From NCBI RefSeq assembly GCF_902459685.1, contig NZ_CABPSF010000002.1, positions 310,001-374,000 of the forward strand: DNA of 64,000 bases. Direction: 5' to 3'. Made by a program: the position numbers and the translations under genes. The DNA comes from Pandoraea iniqua (GTDB lineage: Bacteria; Pseudomonadota; Gammaproteobacteria; Burkholderiales; Burkholderiaceae). The notes below the pieces were generated by a model. The model did no database searches. It was not told where the DNA came from and worked only from the letters and a program-made list of their open reading frames with translations. The number at the start of each line of letters is the position of its first letter. The first letter of the stretch is position 1. Of this stretch, positions 1 to 9,204 are shown one piece after another.

Positions 1-121
1 CGCTGCAACGCTCGAACAGGGCGACGTGGCCGGTGCCGAAGCCCTTGGCAAGCGTGTCGCGCAGGAACTCATCGACGCGGGCGGGCTGGCACTGGTGCCG
101 CCGTCCGAGCCGAAGGACTGA
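1..121 (+). CDS. hemC: Hydroxymethylbilane synthase, C-terminal end (partial)
   Basis: Only the last 39 codons are in the window; the reading frame enters at base 2 and ends at the TGA at 119-121. The visible tail is an alanine-rich helix ending in a run of small residues and LVPPSEPKD. It matches the C-terminal end expected of porphobilinogen deaminase, which joins four porphobilinogens into hydroxymethylbilane. The identity rests mainly on context: the stop overlaps the ATG of hemD (TGATG), the classic hemCD arrangement in betaproteobacteria. Confidence 0.7.
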   Translation, partial: AATLEQGDVAGAEALGKRVAQELIDAGGLALVPPSEPKD

Positions 122-1032
122 TGCGTTTGGTCCCGCGCGCGCCGGTTCCCTCACGCTGTGTCATCCTGACGCGTCCCGACGGGCAGAGCGGTGCACTCGC
201 CGCCGCCCTGCAAGCGGAAGGCATCGACTCGTTCGCCTTCCCGTTGCTGCACATTGCGGCGCAAGCCGACGCCGCCGCGCTGGCGGCGCTCGATACCGCG
301 CTGCACGATCTCTCGTCGTACGCACTGGCGGTGTTCGTCTCGCCGAATGCCGTGACACACGCGTTGTCGCGGCTCGTGTTTCTGAAGTCGGGCGCGAGTG
401 CTGCAACGGCGTATTGGCCGGTATCGCTGCCGGTGGCCGTCGTTGGCCCGGGCAGCGCACAGGCGCTGGCTGAAGCGGGCATTGCACCGCCGCAGCATCA
501 AGTGATCGTGCCGCCGGGCGGCCCCGATGCACGCTTCGATTCCGAAGCGTTACTGGCAGAACTCGATGTCGCCGCACTGGCCGGACGCCGCGTGCTGATC
601 GTGCGCGGCGACGGCGGGCGTGAGCTGCTCGCAGACACACTGCGCGCTGCCGGCGCTCAGGTCGACATCGTGAGCGCGTACACTCGACGTGCCCCAGCCC
701 CGGATTCGGCTGCGTGGGCGGCGCTCGAAGCACGGCTGGCCTCCAGCGTGCCTTGCGCATGGGTACTGACCAGCTCCGAAGCCGTGCGCCATCTGGCGAC
801 GATGCTGGCGGCCCGATACGGAACACAAGAAGGCGTACATACGCCCGGCACCCCGCACGTTCTGGCGCAAATCCTTGCTGCGCCGTGCTTTACGTCGCAT
901 GCGCGCATCGCCGATGCCGCGCGGGCTGCGGGGTTTGATAGGATTACGCAGTGCGCGGCTGGCGACGAGAACTTGCTGGCGGCACTCAAAACATGGGCGG
1001 ATCCCATTCAAGTCAAGCATGACGACAGATAA
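121..1032 (+). CDS. hemD: Uroporphyrinogen-III synthase
   Basis: The 303-residue protein begins with a strand followed by the typical RPDGQSGALAAAL helix of HemD proteins (about residues 16-30). It keeps the bilobal alternation of Rossmann-like segments, with VFVSPNAV near residue 77 and a LTSSEAV segment near residue 217. HemD closes and inverts ring D of hydroxymethylbilane to give uroporphyrinogen III in the cytoplasm. It overlaps hemC by one base and the following hemX by 14 bases, so the three genes are probably translationally coupled. The extra 10-15 residues at the N-terminus are a little long for the family; a later start cannot be excluded. Confidence 0.9.
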   Translation: MRLVPRAPVPSRCVILTRPDGQSGALAAALQAEGIDSFAFPLLHIAAQADAAALAALDTALHDLSSYALAVFVSPNAVTHALSRLVFLKSGASAATAYWPVSLPVAVVGPGSAQALAEAGIAPPQHQVIVPPGGPDARFDSEALLAELDVAALAGRRVLIVRGDGGRELLADTLRAAGAQVDIVSAYTRRAPAPDSAAWAALEARLASSVPCAWVLTSSEAVRHLATMLAARYGTQEGVHTPGTPHVLAQILAAPCFTSHARIADAARAAGFDRITQCAAGDENLLAALKTWADPIQVKHDDR

Positions 1033-2164
1033 TCGCGTTCCTGAGTCTTCCCCAAATTCGCCGGCATCGACCGGCCCGGCGGCGTCGAGCCCTTCGTCCG
1101 CGACCTACGGCACTGCGGGTGTGCCGCCCGCGTGGACACCGCCCGAGCCGCCGCAAAAGCGCCGTGGCAGCGGGGCAGCCCTGCCGTGGCTGCTCTTCGT
1201 GCTGGTGTCGGCCGGCGCCGGTATCGGCGGCTGGTCCCTCAATCAGAAGCTCGACCGCGTGCAGCAGGAGATGGCCCGCCGCGCGCAGGCCGGCGACGCG
1301 CAGGTCATGCAGGCGCAGGTGCGCACCGCACAGGCGCTCGATAATCAGCGCGATTTGCAAAACCGGCTGACGGCGCTCGAAGGCCGCGTGGCTGATTCGC
1401 GCAGTCAGCAGGCCTCGCTGGAGCAGCTCTATCAGGAACTCGCGCACAACCGCGACGAGTGGGTGCTGGCCGAAACCGAGCAGATCGTCACGAGTGCCAA
1501 CCAGCAGTTGCAGCTCACCGGCAACGTGCGCGGCGCGCTGATTGCGCTCGAAGGTGCCGATGCCCGTCTGGCACGCACCGGTGCACCGCAACTGGCCGGC
1601 GTTCGCGATGCGCTCAAGAAGGACATCGACCGTCTGAAGGCCGTCCCGGCCGCCGATTTGCCCCAACTGACCGGCAAGCTCGATCAGGCCATTGCGATGA
1701 TCGATACCCTGCCGTTGCAAGCGGAAGAGCAACGTGCCGCTCCGAAGTCCGACGCCACGGGTCCGAGCGGCGCGGGCGACACCGGCTGGCGCGCCACGCT
1801 GGACCGTTTGTCGGGCGAAATGCTCGGCAGTCTCAAGCAATTGGTGCAGGTGCGCCGTCTGGACGACCCGGACGTGATGCTCGTCGCGCCGGAACAAGGG
1901 GCGTTCCTGCGGGCCAACCTGAAGCTGCGCCTGCTGAATGCGCGTCTGGCGCTGCTCGCGCGCAATGCGGCCGCCGTGCACACCGACGTGCTGGTGGCGC
2001 AAGCGGCGCTCGACAAGTACTTCGACGGCAAGTCGCGTCGCATCGGTGCGGTCAAAACGTTGCTCGATCAGGTCGATTCGGGCGCCCGCACCATCGAACT
2101 GCCCACGCTTGACGCCAGCCTGACCGCCATCGGTCAGGTCAAGGACGTCAAGGACAAGCCGTAA
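1019..2164 (+). CDS. hemX: HemX-family membrane protein
   Basis: This 381-residue protein has a Pro/Ser/Thr-rich cytoplasmic N-terminus of about 50 residues, one membrane segment (about 53-72, PWLLFVLVSAGAGIGGW), then a coiled coil rich in Gln/Arg and a helical periplasmic domain. That is the HemX architecture. HemX is often misannotated as uroporphyrinogen-III methyltransferase, but no methyltransferase motif is visible; its exact role in heme synthesis is unsettled. The frame is open further upstream, but the ATG at 1019 was chosen because it overlaps the hemD stop by 14 bases as in relatives. The next gene, hemY, follows after 10 bases. Confidence 0.88.
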   Translation: MTTDNRVPESSPNSPASTGPAASSPSSATYGTAGVPPAWTPPEPPQKRRGSGAALPWLLFVLVSAGAGIGGWSLNQKLDRVQQEMARRAQAGDAQVMQAQVRTAQALDNQRDLQNRLTALEGRVADSRSQQASLEQLYQELAHNRDEWVLAETEQIVTSANQQLQLTGNVRGALIALEGADARLARTGAPQLAGVRDALKKDIDRLKAVPAADLPQLTGKLDQAIAMIDTLPLQAEEQRAAPKSDATGPSGAGDTGWRATLDRLSGEMLGSLKQLVQVRRLDDPDVMLVAPEQGAFLRANLKLRLLNARLALLARNAAAVHTDVLVAQAALDKYFDGKSRRIGAVKTLLDQVDSGARTIELPTLDASLTAIGQVKDVKDKP

Positions 2165-2174
2165 GGAGCTCTGG

Positions 2175-3347
2175 ATGAGAGGATTGATCTGGTTGACGCT
2201 CCTGTTCGCGGTGGCGGCCGGCTTTGCCGTGCTGGCCACGTTCAATCACGGGCAGGTGGTGATGCTGGTGCCGCCGTACCGTGTGGACGTTTCGCTGAAC
2301 CTGTTCGTGCTGGCACTGCTGGCACTGTTCTTCGCGCTGTACGTCATCATTCGCGTGCTGCGCAACATCTACAAGATGCCGGAGCGCGTCGCGGCCTACC
2401 GCAATCGCCAACGCAGCCGTCGCGCGAACATCGCCTTGCGCGACGCGGTGGCCAACCTCTTTGCCGGTCGTTACACGCGCGCCGAAAAAGCGGCACGTGA
2501 AGCGGCCGAGCAGGACGATAACCGCGGCGTGGCGGCCATCATCGGCGCCCGCGCGGCGCATCGCATGCGTGAGTTTGCACGTCGCGACACGTGGCTGGCC
2601 GAAGCACAGGGCGCGAATCTCGAAGAAGCCCGTCTGTTGCAGACGGCCGAGTTGCGCGTCGATACCCGCGACGCAGAAGGCGCGCTCGAAGCGCTGACCG
2701 AAATGCGGGCGCAAGGCGCACGGCGTATGCAGGCGCAACTGGTGGCCCTGCGCGCGCATCAGCACCTGAAGCACTGGCCGGAGGTCCTGAACCTGCTCAA
2801 GGTGCTGGAGAAGCGTGAAGCGCTGCATCCGGCGCTGGCGGCCAAGCTCAAGCAGACGGCCAGCGAAGGCATTCTGCGCGATCACCGCCACGATGCTGAT
2901 GCGCTGCTCAAGTGCTGGCACGAGTTGCCGGCCGACGCGCGCACGTCGTCGCGCACGGCCGATGTCGCGGCGGAGTTGCTGATTGCGCTCGATCGTCCGC
3001 GTGAAGCCCGCGACATTGTCGAGGCCGCGTTGGCCGAGCATTGGGACCCGCGCCTGCTGCGCCGCTATGCCGACTGTGCGGGGGGCGACGCCCTGCCGCT
3101 CATCCAGAAGGCCGAAGCGTGGCAGCAACGCCACCCGAACGATCCCGACCTGCTCTACGCACTGGGCAAGCTCTGCCAGCATCAGCGCTTGTGGGGCAAG
3201 GCGCAGACGTTCCTCGAAGGCGCGTTGCGCCACACCGACGACCGTCATCTGCAACAGCGCCTGCATCTGGCGCTCGCGCAGCTCTTCGAAGGGCTTGGCC
3301 AGATGGAACAGGCCAATCGCCACTACCGGGCCTGCGCGACGGCCTGA
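2175..3347 (+). CDS. hemY: HemY-family heme biosynthesis membrane protein
   Basis: The 390-residue protein has two N-terminal membrane segments (about 3-22 and 40-63) separated by a short loop. A long TPR-like helical region follows, with repeated alanine-rich helix pairs (for example AEKAAREAAEQ and WPEVLNLLKVLEK). This is the proteobacterial HemY encoded after HemX, distinct from the Gram-positive HemY oxidase. It probably scaffolds heme-biosynthetic enzymes at the inner membrane (inference from the TPR fold). An AAGGAGC ribosome site lies 6-8 bases before the ATG. It is the last gene of the hemCDXY operon, and a terminator follows 14 bases after the stop. Confidence 0.9.
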   Translation: MRGLIWLTLLFAVAAGFAVLATFNHGQVVMLVPPYRVDVSLNLFVLALLALFFALYVIIRVLRNIYKMPERVAAYRNRQRSRRANIALRDAVANLFAGRYTRAEKAAREAAEQDDNRGVAAIIGARAAHRMREFARRDTWLAEAQGANLEEARLLQTAELRVDTRDAEGALEALTEMRAQGARRMQAQLVALRAHQHLKHWPEVLNLLKVLEKREALHPALAAKLKQTASEGILRDHRHDADALLKCWHELPADARTSSRTADVAAELLIALDRPREARDIVEAALAEHWDPRLLRRYADCAGGDALPLIQKAEAWQQRHPNDPDLLYALGKLCQHQRLWGKAQTFLEGALRHTDDRHLQQRLHLALAQLFEGLGQMEQANRHYRACATA

Positions 3348-3361
3348 GCGGCATAAGACGA

Positions 3362-3386
3362 CGCCAGCCCATGCGGCTGGCGTTTT
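3362..3386 (+). terminator. Rho-independent terminator of the hem operon
   Basis: An 8-bp perfect stem (CGCCAGCC pairing with GGCTGGCG) with a 5-base loop is followed directly by TTTT. It sits 14 bases after hemY. Confidence 0.8.
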
Positions 3387-3407
3387 CGCATTCGTCTCTC
3401 TACCGGC

Positions 3408-4559
3408 CTAGTCTGCCGCGTAGCTACACTGCTGCTGAATCAGATAGTCAAAGTTCGGCCGATGGTAGGCACGTCTGTCGTCGTTACTGAAGTGGCGCAG
3501 ATCGCGCAACATCGAGATGGCGTCGAGATCGGTAAAGCCCAGATGGTCGTACTCGTCTTCCAGCGTAGTGATCGCCACCAGTCGCTGAAGTACGTATTCG
3601 GCATCCTGTAGCGGACAGCGATCGATATGCTGCGCGGTCGTCATCACCGCGTCCTTGATATCCGCATCGTGCACGTGGGCGTGGGTGGCGGCGTCGAGCG
3701 TCGCCCGCATGACCCGGGGGAGCGACTCGGCCGCACAGGTTCTGTACAACGTCGTTGCTAGCGAATTCCATCCCGGGCCGCGTATGACCTTCGCCCCGTC
3801 GCTCAACATCCCAAGTATGGCCACCTCCCGATCCGTCTCGGGTAAGGCACCGATGCATTTCGCCAACCGGTTGGCTGTCGACGCCTCGTAGTACCCCTCG
3901 CAGCGCTGGATCGCGGCGAGCGTGTCGCGCCATGCATTCAGCCTCGTGGCTGGCGGCATGGCGGCGATAGCCTCGAGACGGCTGCGCAGCACGTTGTCGA
4001 AACGCGCGTTACGTGCGGTACGCACCAGTGCTTTGGCTTCCGGCAAGTGCTGTTCGGCAGAAGCATCGAACAGTAAGTCGACCATGGCGTGCGCGGTTCG
4101 TTGTTCCAGCGTGTCGTGCAAGTTCAGCAGATTTTCGAACGCCGAACGCCAACAGGTCAGGTTCGGACTCGCCTCGAGCGAAGCGAGCAGGCGCTCGAAA
4201 TGCCGTTTCGCTTCGGGTAGCGGGGACGTTGTCAGATGCGCGCGTGTGGCCAACGCCGATAGGCTTTTCAGATCGTCGGCGATATTGATCAAGGTGCCGT
4301 CCGTGATGCCCGCCGGTACGACGCGATCGACATCGAGCGTGCGGCGAGGCGTGACAACTTGCGTGAGGCGGGGCGCTGCGGGGGGTACGCATGCGGGTGA
4401 GAAGCTCGTGACGAAGCAGAAATTCGAATCGCATGCGCCATCAAAATCGGCGGCGAACGAAGGCAGCTCGGTTTGATGGCGTTTCGCCGCGGGTTCACCG
4501 TCGTGCGTTAGGTGTGTCAGTCGCTGCGGAGCGTTACCGGAAAGGGCGGAAGGGAACAC
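3408..4559 (-). CDS. Unrecognised all-helical protein, paralogue A
   Basis: I do not recognise this 383-residue protein. It starts at a GTG with GGAG 9 bases upstream. The first ~100 residues are Pro/Ser/Thr-rich and look disordered. The rest is predicted almost entirely helical, in repeated ~40-residue blocks reminiscent of ARM/HEAT repeats. It is clearly homologous to the neighbouring 4637-5887 product: both contain LEAS-x4/5-W-x2-AFE-x-L, a Leu-Pro-Glu-x2-R block, and a C-terminal P-x-FD-x-L motif, in the same order. No signal peptide or membrane segment is seen. The disordered N-terminus with helical repeats resembles secreted effectors of plant- or amoeba-associated relatives, but that is speculation. 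Confidence 0.7.
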   Translation of the reverse strand: MFPSALSGNAPQRLTHLTHDGEPAAKRHQTELPSFAADFDGACDSNFCFVTSFSPACVPPAAPRLTQVVTPRRTLDVDRVVPAGITDGTLINIADDLKSLSALATRAHLTTSPLPEAKRHFERLLASLEASPNLTCWRSAFENLLNLHDTLEQRTAHAMVDLLFDASAEQHLPEAKALVRTARNARFDNVLRSRLEAIAAMPPATRLNAWRDTLAAIQRCEGYYEASTANRLAKCIGALPETDREVAILGMLSDGAKVIRGPGWNSLATTLYRTCAAESLPRVMRATLDAATHAHVHDADIKDAVMTTAQHIDRCPLQDAEYVLQRLVAITTLEDEYDHLGFTDLDAISMLRDLRHFSNDDRRAYHRPNFDYLIQQQCSYAAD

Positions 4560-4636
4560 GTCGAGCTCCGTTGATATGAGGGGAGCGGCAGAGTGTCACG
4601 GGGCCCGCGAGCGGGCTTTGGTTTCCGTTCAACCGA

Positions 4637-5887
4637 TTACGTCCCGTAGACGCGCTCGGCAAGGCTTTCCAGCGCTTCGCTGAGCAGGGCATCGAAATCG
4701 GGCAATGGGTAACGTCGCGCTTGATCCAACTCGGTGGCGTTGCGCACCGCTTGCAGCGCGTCGAGCGATTGCTCGGTCGTGAAGATGTTCAGTTGCGTAT
4801 ATTCCGCGCGCATCGCCGCGAAGTTCGTGAGCGTGCTCACGATGACGTCGGCGTGGTCCTCGGGACAAAGCGGCACCGCCTGAGCCAGCGCTTTCAGAAC
4901 GTCCATGGTTTCGACCGGATGCGAGGCGAGCGCGACGGCATCGAGCAGCGCTTGCGCCAGCGGCACGCGATCCCGCTCGGGGGTGACGTCCATCAGCACC
5001 GCCGCGAGTTCGCCCCAGCCCCCGGTGATCTCGCCTTCCTCAGCGTCGATGCCAGCCTTCAGCGTGCTTACGGCCGCCGCACTCCTGCTGTGTTCGGGCA
5101 GAGAGGGAATCACTCGCGCCAGCCGGGTCAGCCGGGAGGGATTGCAATAGTCGCCCGTGCGTCGAAGGCTGACGAGCGTGTTTTCCCACGTGAGCGAGGG
5201 CGTTGCGTCGGGTGTCGCGGCGCCCGAAGACGGTGCCATCGACATGGCGTGCGTCTGTTGCAACCACGCGGCGTCGAGACGCGCCTCCACCGACTCGCTC
5301 GCCAGTGCGAACGCATGCCCGTGGCGATCGTCTTCCGAGTTGGGAAGGATGGCCAGAATGGCTTCGGCGATCCGGTGTTGCAGGGGAATCCGCAACGCCA
5401 CCAGATGCTCGAACGCCTGTCCCCATTCCGGGCTCAAGGCAGACGCTTCGAGTCTCCCCGTCAGACGGCCAAACAGACGTTGTGCCTCGGCAAGGGGAAG
5501 CCGCCGGAGGCCGTCGCACAATTCCCAGAATTGCGGGCCGTTCGGATTCGCGACGATGACTTGCAGTGCGGCGTCGAGTGCGGCATCGGGCAGTTCGGCG
5601 GCAGCGCGAATGAGTGCGTCTTCTGCTGCGTTCAGCGCGATGGCGGGCGAGATACGGGATAACGCGGCACTGCGCGCTTGCTGCGCATCCCGACGTGTTG
5701 CGTTTGCGCGGTCGCGGTGCTCAGGGTGATTGAAGTCACCGCCCGGAGCACCGCGCATCGTAGGATGGTCATCGACAGCAGGCCTTCCGCTGTCGGTGGA
5801 TCCGGAGATCGTCGACGACGAATTGTCGGCGATGGAATCGGCCGGCGAGCGCGGCGGGGTGGCATGGTAAGCGTTGACTGGAAGCAC
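4637..5887 (-). CDS. Unrecognised all-helical protein, paralogue B
   Basis: This 416-residue protein starts at a GTG; the next in-frame ATG is about 40 codons later. The first ~70 residues are rich in Ser, Pro, Asp and charged residues and look unstructured. The remainder is helical, with Ala/Leu-rich amphipathic segments. It aligns along its length with the downstream paralogue (3408-4559), 77 bases away on the same strand, so this is a tandem duplication followed by strong divergence. No catalytic motif, signal peptide or membrane segment is visible. Function unknown; a two-gene transcription unit is likely. The divergence between copies suggests distinct partners or diversifying selection. 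Confidence 0.7.
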   Translation of the reverse strand: MLPVNAYHATPPRSPADSIADNSSSTISGSTDSGRPAVDDHPTMRGAPGGDFNHPEHRDRANATRRDAQQARSAALSRISPAIALNAAEDALIRAAAELPDAALDAALQVIVANPNGPQFWELCDGLRRLPLAEAQRLFGRLTGRLEASALSPEWGQAFEHLVALRIPLQHRIAEAILAILPNSEDDRHGHAFALASESVEARLDAAWLQQTHAMSMAPSSGAATPDATPSLTWENTLVSLRRTGDYCNPSRLTRLARVIPSLPEHSRSAAAVSTLKAGIDAEEGEITGGWGELAAVLMDVTPERDRVPLAQALLDAVALASHPVETMDVLKALAQAVPLCPEDHADVIVSTLTNFAAMRAEYTQLNIFTTEQSLDALQAVRNATELDQARRYPLPDFDALLSEALESLAERVYGT

Positions 5888-6033
5888 GGCGGAGTCCTAT
5901 GACAAGGAGGGCGGAGACGATGAGAAACATCGTGCCGCCGCGCCTGCCCCGTCACTTTCATGCAGCGCTCATCCGCCGTAGAGGCGCGCCCTCAATTACC
6001 CGTTCCAGCCGGCTCTCTCGACACTCACGCCAC

Positions 6034-7548
6034 TCAATCGATCGCCGCCACCGCCTCATTCGCAGAGCTCTGCCGCAGCGGAATTTCCGGCAGCCGGCTG
6101 AGCGCCACGATGGCGAGTGCCGCGACGAGTGCGCTGCCGCCGAAGAATGCCCCGAACGCGAGACGCAGATGATCTTCCATACCGGCCGGTGCCCCGCCGG
6201 GTCGCAGGAAGTCAGTCAACTCGTGCGGTGCCGAACCGTCGCCGCCCATCACCAGCAACCCGACGATGATTGCCCCGAACAGAGCGACGCCGATCATGCC
6301 GCCCAGTGCACGGAAGAACGCGTGCGCGGCGGTGGCGATACCGATATCGCGCGGCGCGACAGCGTTCTGCGTGGCCACGGTCATCACCGGCATTGCGGAA
6401 CCGAAACCGATGCCCACCAGCCCCAGACACGCACCGATGACCACGAGCGGCAGCGACTCCACGCCGATGGCGATCACCGCAAGCCCAAGCAACGCGGCAG
6501 GCAACCCGATTTGCGGCGGGCGTTTGTAATGTCCGGTCGCCCGCATGTAGTGCCCGGAGGAGAGCGCCCCGATCACAATGCCGAGCAACGGCAGAATCAG
6601 CATCAGGCCGGAACTGCTGGCCGACTGGCCGCGTTGCAATTGCAGATAAAGCGGCACGTAGATGCCGATGCTGATGTTCACCATCATCACCAGCACGGCC
6701 ATCGTCGAGGTCACGCGAAACACCGGGTTGGCGAGCAAAGCGAGCGGCAGCAACGGCTCGGCCGCACTGCGCTGGCGTCGCAAAAACGCGGCGCCGACCA
6801 CGACCGTCACCACGATCAAGCCGACAATTTCCTTCGACACCCACGGGTAACGATGACCGCCCCACGTGAGCGCGAGCAGTAACGCCACCGTCGACACGAT
6901 CAACAGCAGCGAGCCCAGATAATCGATGGTCGGGCGCCCGACACGGCGGGGCAGGCGGCGCAGTGCGCGGTCGCTCAGATAGATCGCGAGCAGGCCCAGC
7001 GGAATGTTGATCCAGAAGATGAGCGTCCAGTTGAGGTACTGCGCAAACACGCCGCCCGTCACTGGCCCGGCAACGCCCGAGACCGCAAACATCCCCGAGA
7101 TATAGCCCTGATAACGGCCACGTTCGCGCGGCGAGACGATATCGGCGATGACCGTATTGGACAGCGCGATCAACCCGCCGCCGCCGAGCCCCTGCACGCC
7201 GCGCGCAATGATGAGTGTGAGCATGCTGGGCGCGAGCGCACACAGAATCGAGCCGACCAGAAACACCGCGACACTCAGCGCGATGATGCCGCGCCGCCCG
7301 AACAGATCGGAGAGTTTGCCGACGATCGGCGTGATCGCGGTCGACGAGAGCAGATACGCGGTGACCACCCACGACACGGCGTCGAAGCTGCCCAGATCGC
7401 GGGCAATCGTCGGCAGCGCCGGCGCGACGATGGTCTGGTCGAGCGAGCCGAGAAACATGATCAGCAGCAGGCCGGAGAGAATCGACTTGATCTCGGCGGG
7501 CGTGAGCGAGACGCCGGCCGGCGTCGTCTGTGAGTCGTTGGCGGACAT
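6034..7548 (-). CDS. MFS drug-efflux transporter, DHA2 (EmrB/QacA) family
   Basis: The 504-residue inner-membrane protein has about 14 hydrophobic segments. Motif A is the GKLSDLFGRRG loop (about residue 75). The SLDQTIVAPALPTIARDLG signature in the first membrane segment (about 32-50) is characteristic of DHA2 proton-driven multidrug exporters. The frame is open upstream to 7599, but that stretch contains the terminator of the preceding transcript, so the ATG at 7546-7548 is preferred. No EmrA-like membrane-fusion partner or adjacent regulator is seen, so the substrate cannot be named. Confidence 0.88.
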   Translation of the reverse strand: MSANDSQTTPAGVSLTPAEIKSILSGLLLIMFLGSLDQTIVAPALPTIARDLGSFDAVSWVVTAYLLSSTAITPIVGKLSDLFGRRGIIALSVAVFLVGSILCALAPSMLTLIIARGVQGLGGGGLIALSNTVIADIVSPRERGRYQGYISGMFAVSGVAGPVTGGVFAQYLNWTLIFWINIPLGLLAIYLSDRALRRLPRRVGRPTIDYLGSLLLIVSTVALLLALTWGGHRYPWVSKEIVGLIVVTVVVGAAFLRRQRSAAEPLLPLALLANPVFRVTSTMAVLVMMVNISIGIYVPLYLQLQRGQSASSSGLMLILPLLGIVIGALSSGHYMRATGHYKRPPQIGLPAALLGLAVIAIGVESLPLVVIGACLGLVGIGFGSAMPVMTVATQNAVAPRDIGIATAAHAFFRALGGMIGVALFGAIIVGLLVMGGDGSAPHELTDFLRPGGAPAGMEDHLRLAFGAFFGGSALVAALAIVALSRLPEIPLRQSSANEAVAAID

Positions 7549-7560
7549 GCGGTTTCGGGG

Positions 7561-7592
7561 AAAAAAACAGGCCATCCCGGAGCGGATGGCCT
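7561..7592 (-). terminator. Rho-independent terminator of the ACS-type transporter gene
   Basis: Read on the minus strand, a 10-bp perfect stem (CAGGCCATCC pairing with GGATGGCCTG) with a 6-base loop is followed by seven T. It lies between the MFS gene at 7745-9061 and the DHA2 gene, so the two are probably transcribed separately. Confidence 0.85.
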
Positions 7593-7744
7593 GATGCATG
7601 TTACTCCCAAGGCGGGCACTCGACTACAACGCCCGCCGCGTCTCGGTCTTGGCGATCAAGACGCTGTTTTATACAGCGATCCAGCGGCGCGTCGAAAAAT
7701 TCATCCGCCCGGCACGCCGGAATTGCCTCGACCGGACATCGTTT

Positions 7745-9061
7745 TCACTGGTTCACCAGCCGCGCCGGCACGGCCAGCGTAAGCAGGCCGCCGATCACCA
7801 TGAAGGCGGTGAGCAGATACATGCCGCTGTTGGTGCTTTGCGTGGTGTCTTTGAGAAAGCCGATCAGGTAGGGGCCCACGAAGCCCGCGAGGTTGCCCAG
7901 CGAGTTGATCATCGCGATACCGGCCGCCGCCGCCGTGCCGCCCAAAAACGCCGTGGGCAGGCTCCAGAACAGCGGCAGCACGATCATGATGCCCATGGTG
8001 CCGAACGTGAGCGCGAGCATGGCCAGTTGCGTGTTGTGGCTCCACGTCGTCGACAGGAAAAGCCCCACCGCACCGATGAATGCCGGGATGGCGATGTGCC
8101 AGCGGCGCTCGCCGCGCACGTCGGAGCGCCGGCCGACCAGCACCATCGCAATCACCGCGAAGAAGTACGGAATCGCGGTGAGCAGCCCGATTTGCAGCGG
8201 GTCGGTCACACCGGTGCCCTTGACGATCGTCGGCAGCCAGAAGCCGACGCCGTAGAGGCCGATCACGAACGAGAAGTAGATCAGGCTCATCATCCACACG
8301 CGCGGGCTCGAGAACACCTGCGCGAGCGGCAGATCTTCCTTGGTGAGCACGTCGCTTGCGATGTTGCGTTCCAGCATGGACTTCTCGGCTTCGTTGAGCC
8401 ACTTCGCATCGCGAATGCGGTCATCGAGCACGAACAGCACCACGATGCCGATAATCACCGACGGAATCGCTTCGAGCAGGAACATCCATTGCCAGCCGGC
8501 CAGCCCGGAGACGCCTGTCATGTCCTTGAGAATCCAGCCCGAGATCGGCCCGCCGATCAGCCCCGAGAGCGCCACGGCCGTCATGAACCATGCCGTCATG
8601 CGTCCGCGCCGCGAGGCCGGGTACCAATAGGTGATGTAGAGAATGATGCCGGGGAAGAAGCCCGCTTCGGCCACGCCGAGCAGGAATCGCATGACGTAGA
8701 ACATCGAGGGCGTGGTGACGAACATCGTCGCGCCCGAGATGATGCCCCACGAAATCATGATGCGGGCGATCCACACGCGTGCGCCGACGCGGTGCAGGAT
8801 CACGTTGCTCGGCACTTCGAAGATGAAGTAGCCGATGAAGAAGATGCCGGCGCCGAGGCCGAACACCGTCTCGGAGAATTGCAGATCGCCGACCATCTGC
8901 AACTTGGCAAAGCCCACGTTCACGCGATCGAGGTACGCGACCACGTAGCACAGCAGCAAAAACGGAATCAACCGCCAGCCCACCTTGCGGTAGGTGGCCT
9001 CTTCGAAGCCCGCCGGTAGCGAGTCTGCCATCGGCGTGGGGGGCGTCGGAATGCTATTCAT
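7745..9061 (-). CDS. MFS transporter, anion:cation symporter (ACS) family
   Basis: The 438-residue, 12-helix protein carries the ACS signature in its first helices (YVVAYLDRVNVGFAKLQM, about 38-55) and the EVPSNVILHRVGARVWIAR loop (about 83-101) of 4-hydroxyphenylacetate/phthalate/glucarate-type symporters. These import organic anions with protons. A strong GGAGGA site precedes the ATG by 7 bases. It lies 143 bases upstream of the SDR gene at 9205 on the same strand order as the catabolic genes that follow, so it may import the same hydroxy acid; this is inference only. Confidence 0.88.
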   Translation of the reverse strand: MNSIPTPPTPMADSLPAGFEEATYRKVGWRLIPFLLLCYVVAYLDRVNVGFAKLQMVGDLQFSETVFGLGAGIFFIGYFIFEVPSNVILHRVGARVWIARIMISWGIISGATMFVTTPSMFYVMRFLLGVAEAGFFPGIILYITYWYPASRRGRMTAWFMTAVALSGLIGGPISGWILKDMTGVSGLAGWQWMFLLEAIPSVIIGIVVLFVLDDRIRDAKWLNEAEKSMLERNIASDVLTKEDLPLAQVFSSPRVWMMSLIYFSFVIGLYGVGFWLPTIVKGTGVTDPLQIGLLTAIPYFFAVIAMVLVGRRSDVRGERRWHIAIPAFIGAVGLFLSTTWSHNTQLAMLALTFGTMGIMIVLPLFWSLPTAFLGGTAAAAGIAMINSLGNLAGFVGPYLIGFLKDTTQSTNSGMYLLTAFMVIGGLLTLAVPARLVNQ

Positions 9062-9204
9062 ACGGATCTCCTCCGGAATGACGTTGTGTTGTCTGTCGTT
9101 ATGGTGTGTGTGTTCGACAACTACGGTGCTTCAGTACTTCGGTGCGATCGGCTGCACGAACTGCAATCACAAAAAAACAAAGGCAAAAGCGATGCCGGGC
9201 GATG

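Noticed and set aside
7598-9019. 473-codon open frame on the plus strand opposite the ACS-type transporter
   Set aside because: Same mirror effect of membrane-protein codons; no start signal; the minus-strand gene has a strong ribosome site.
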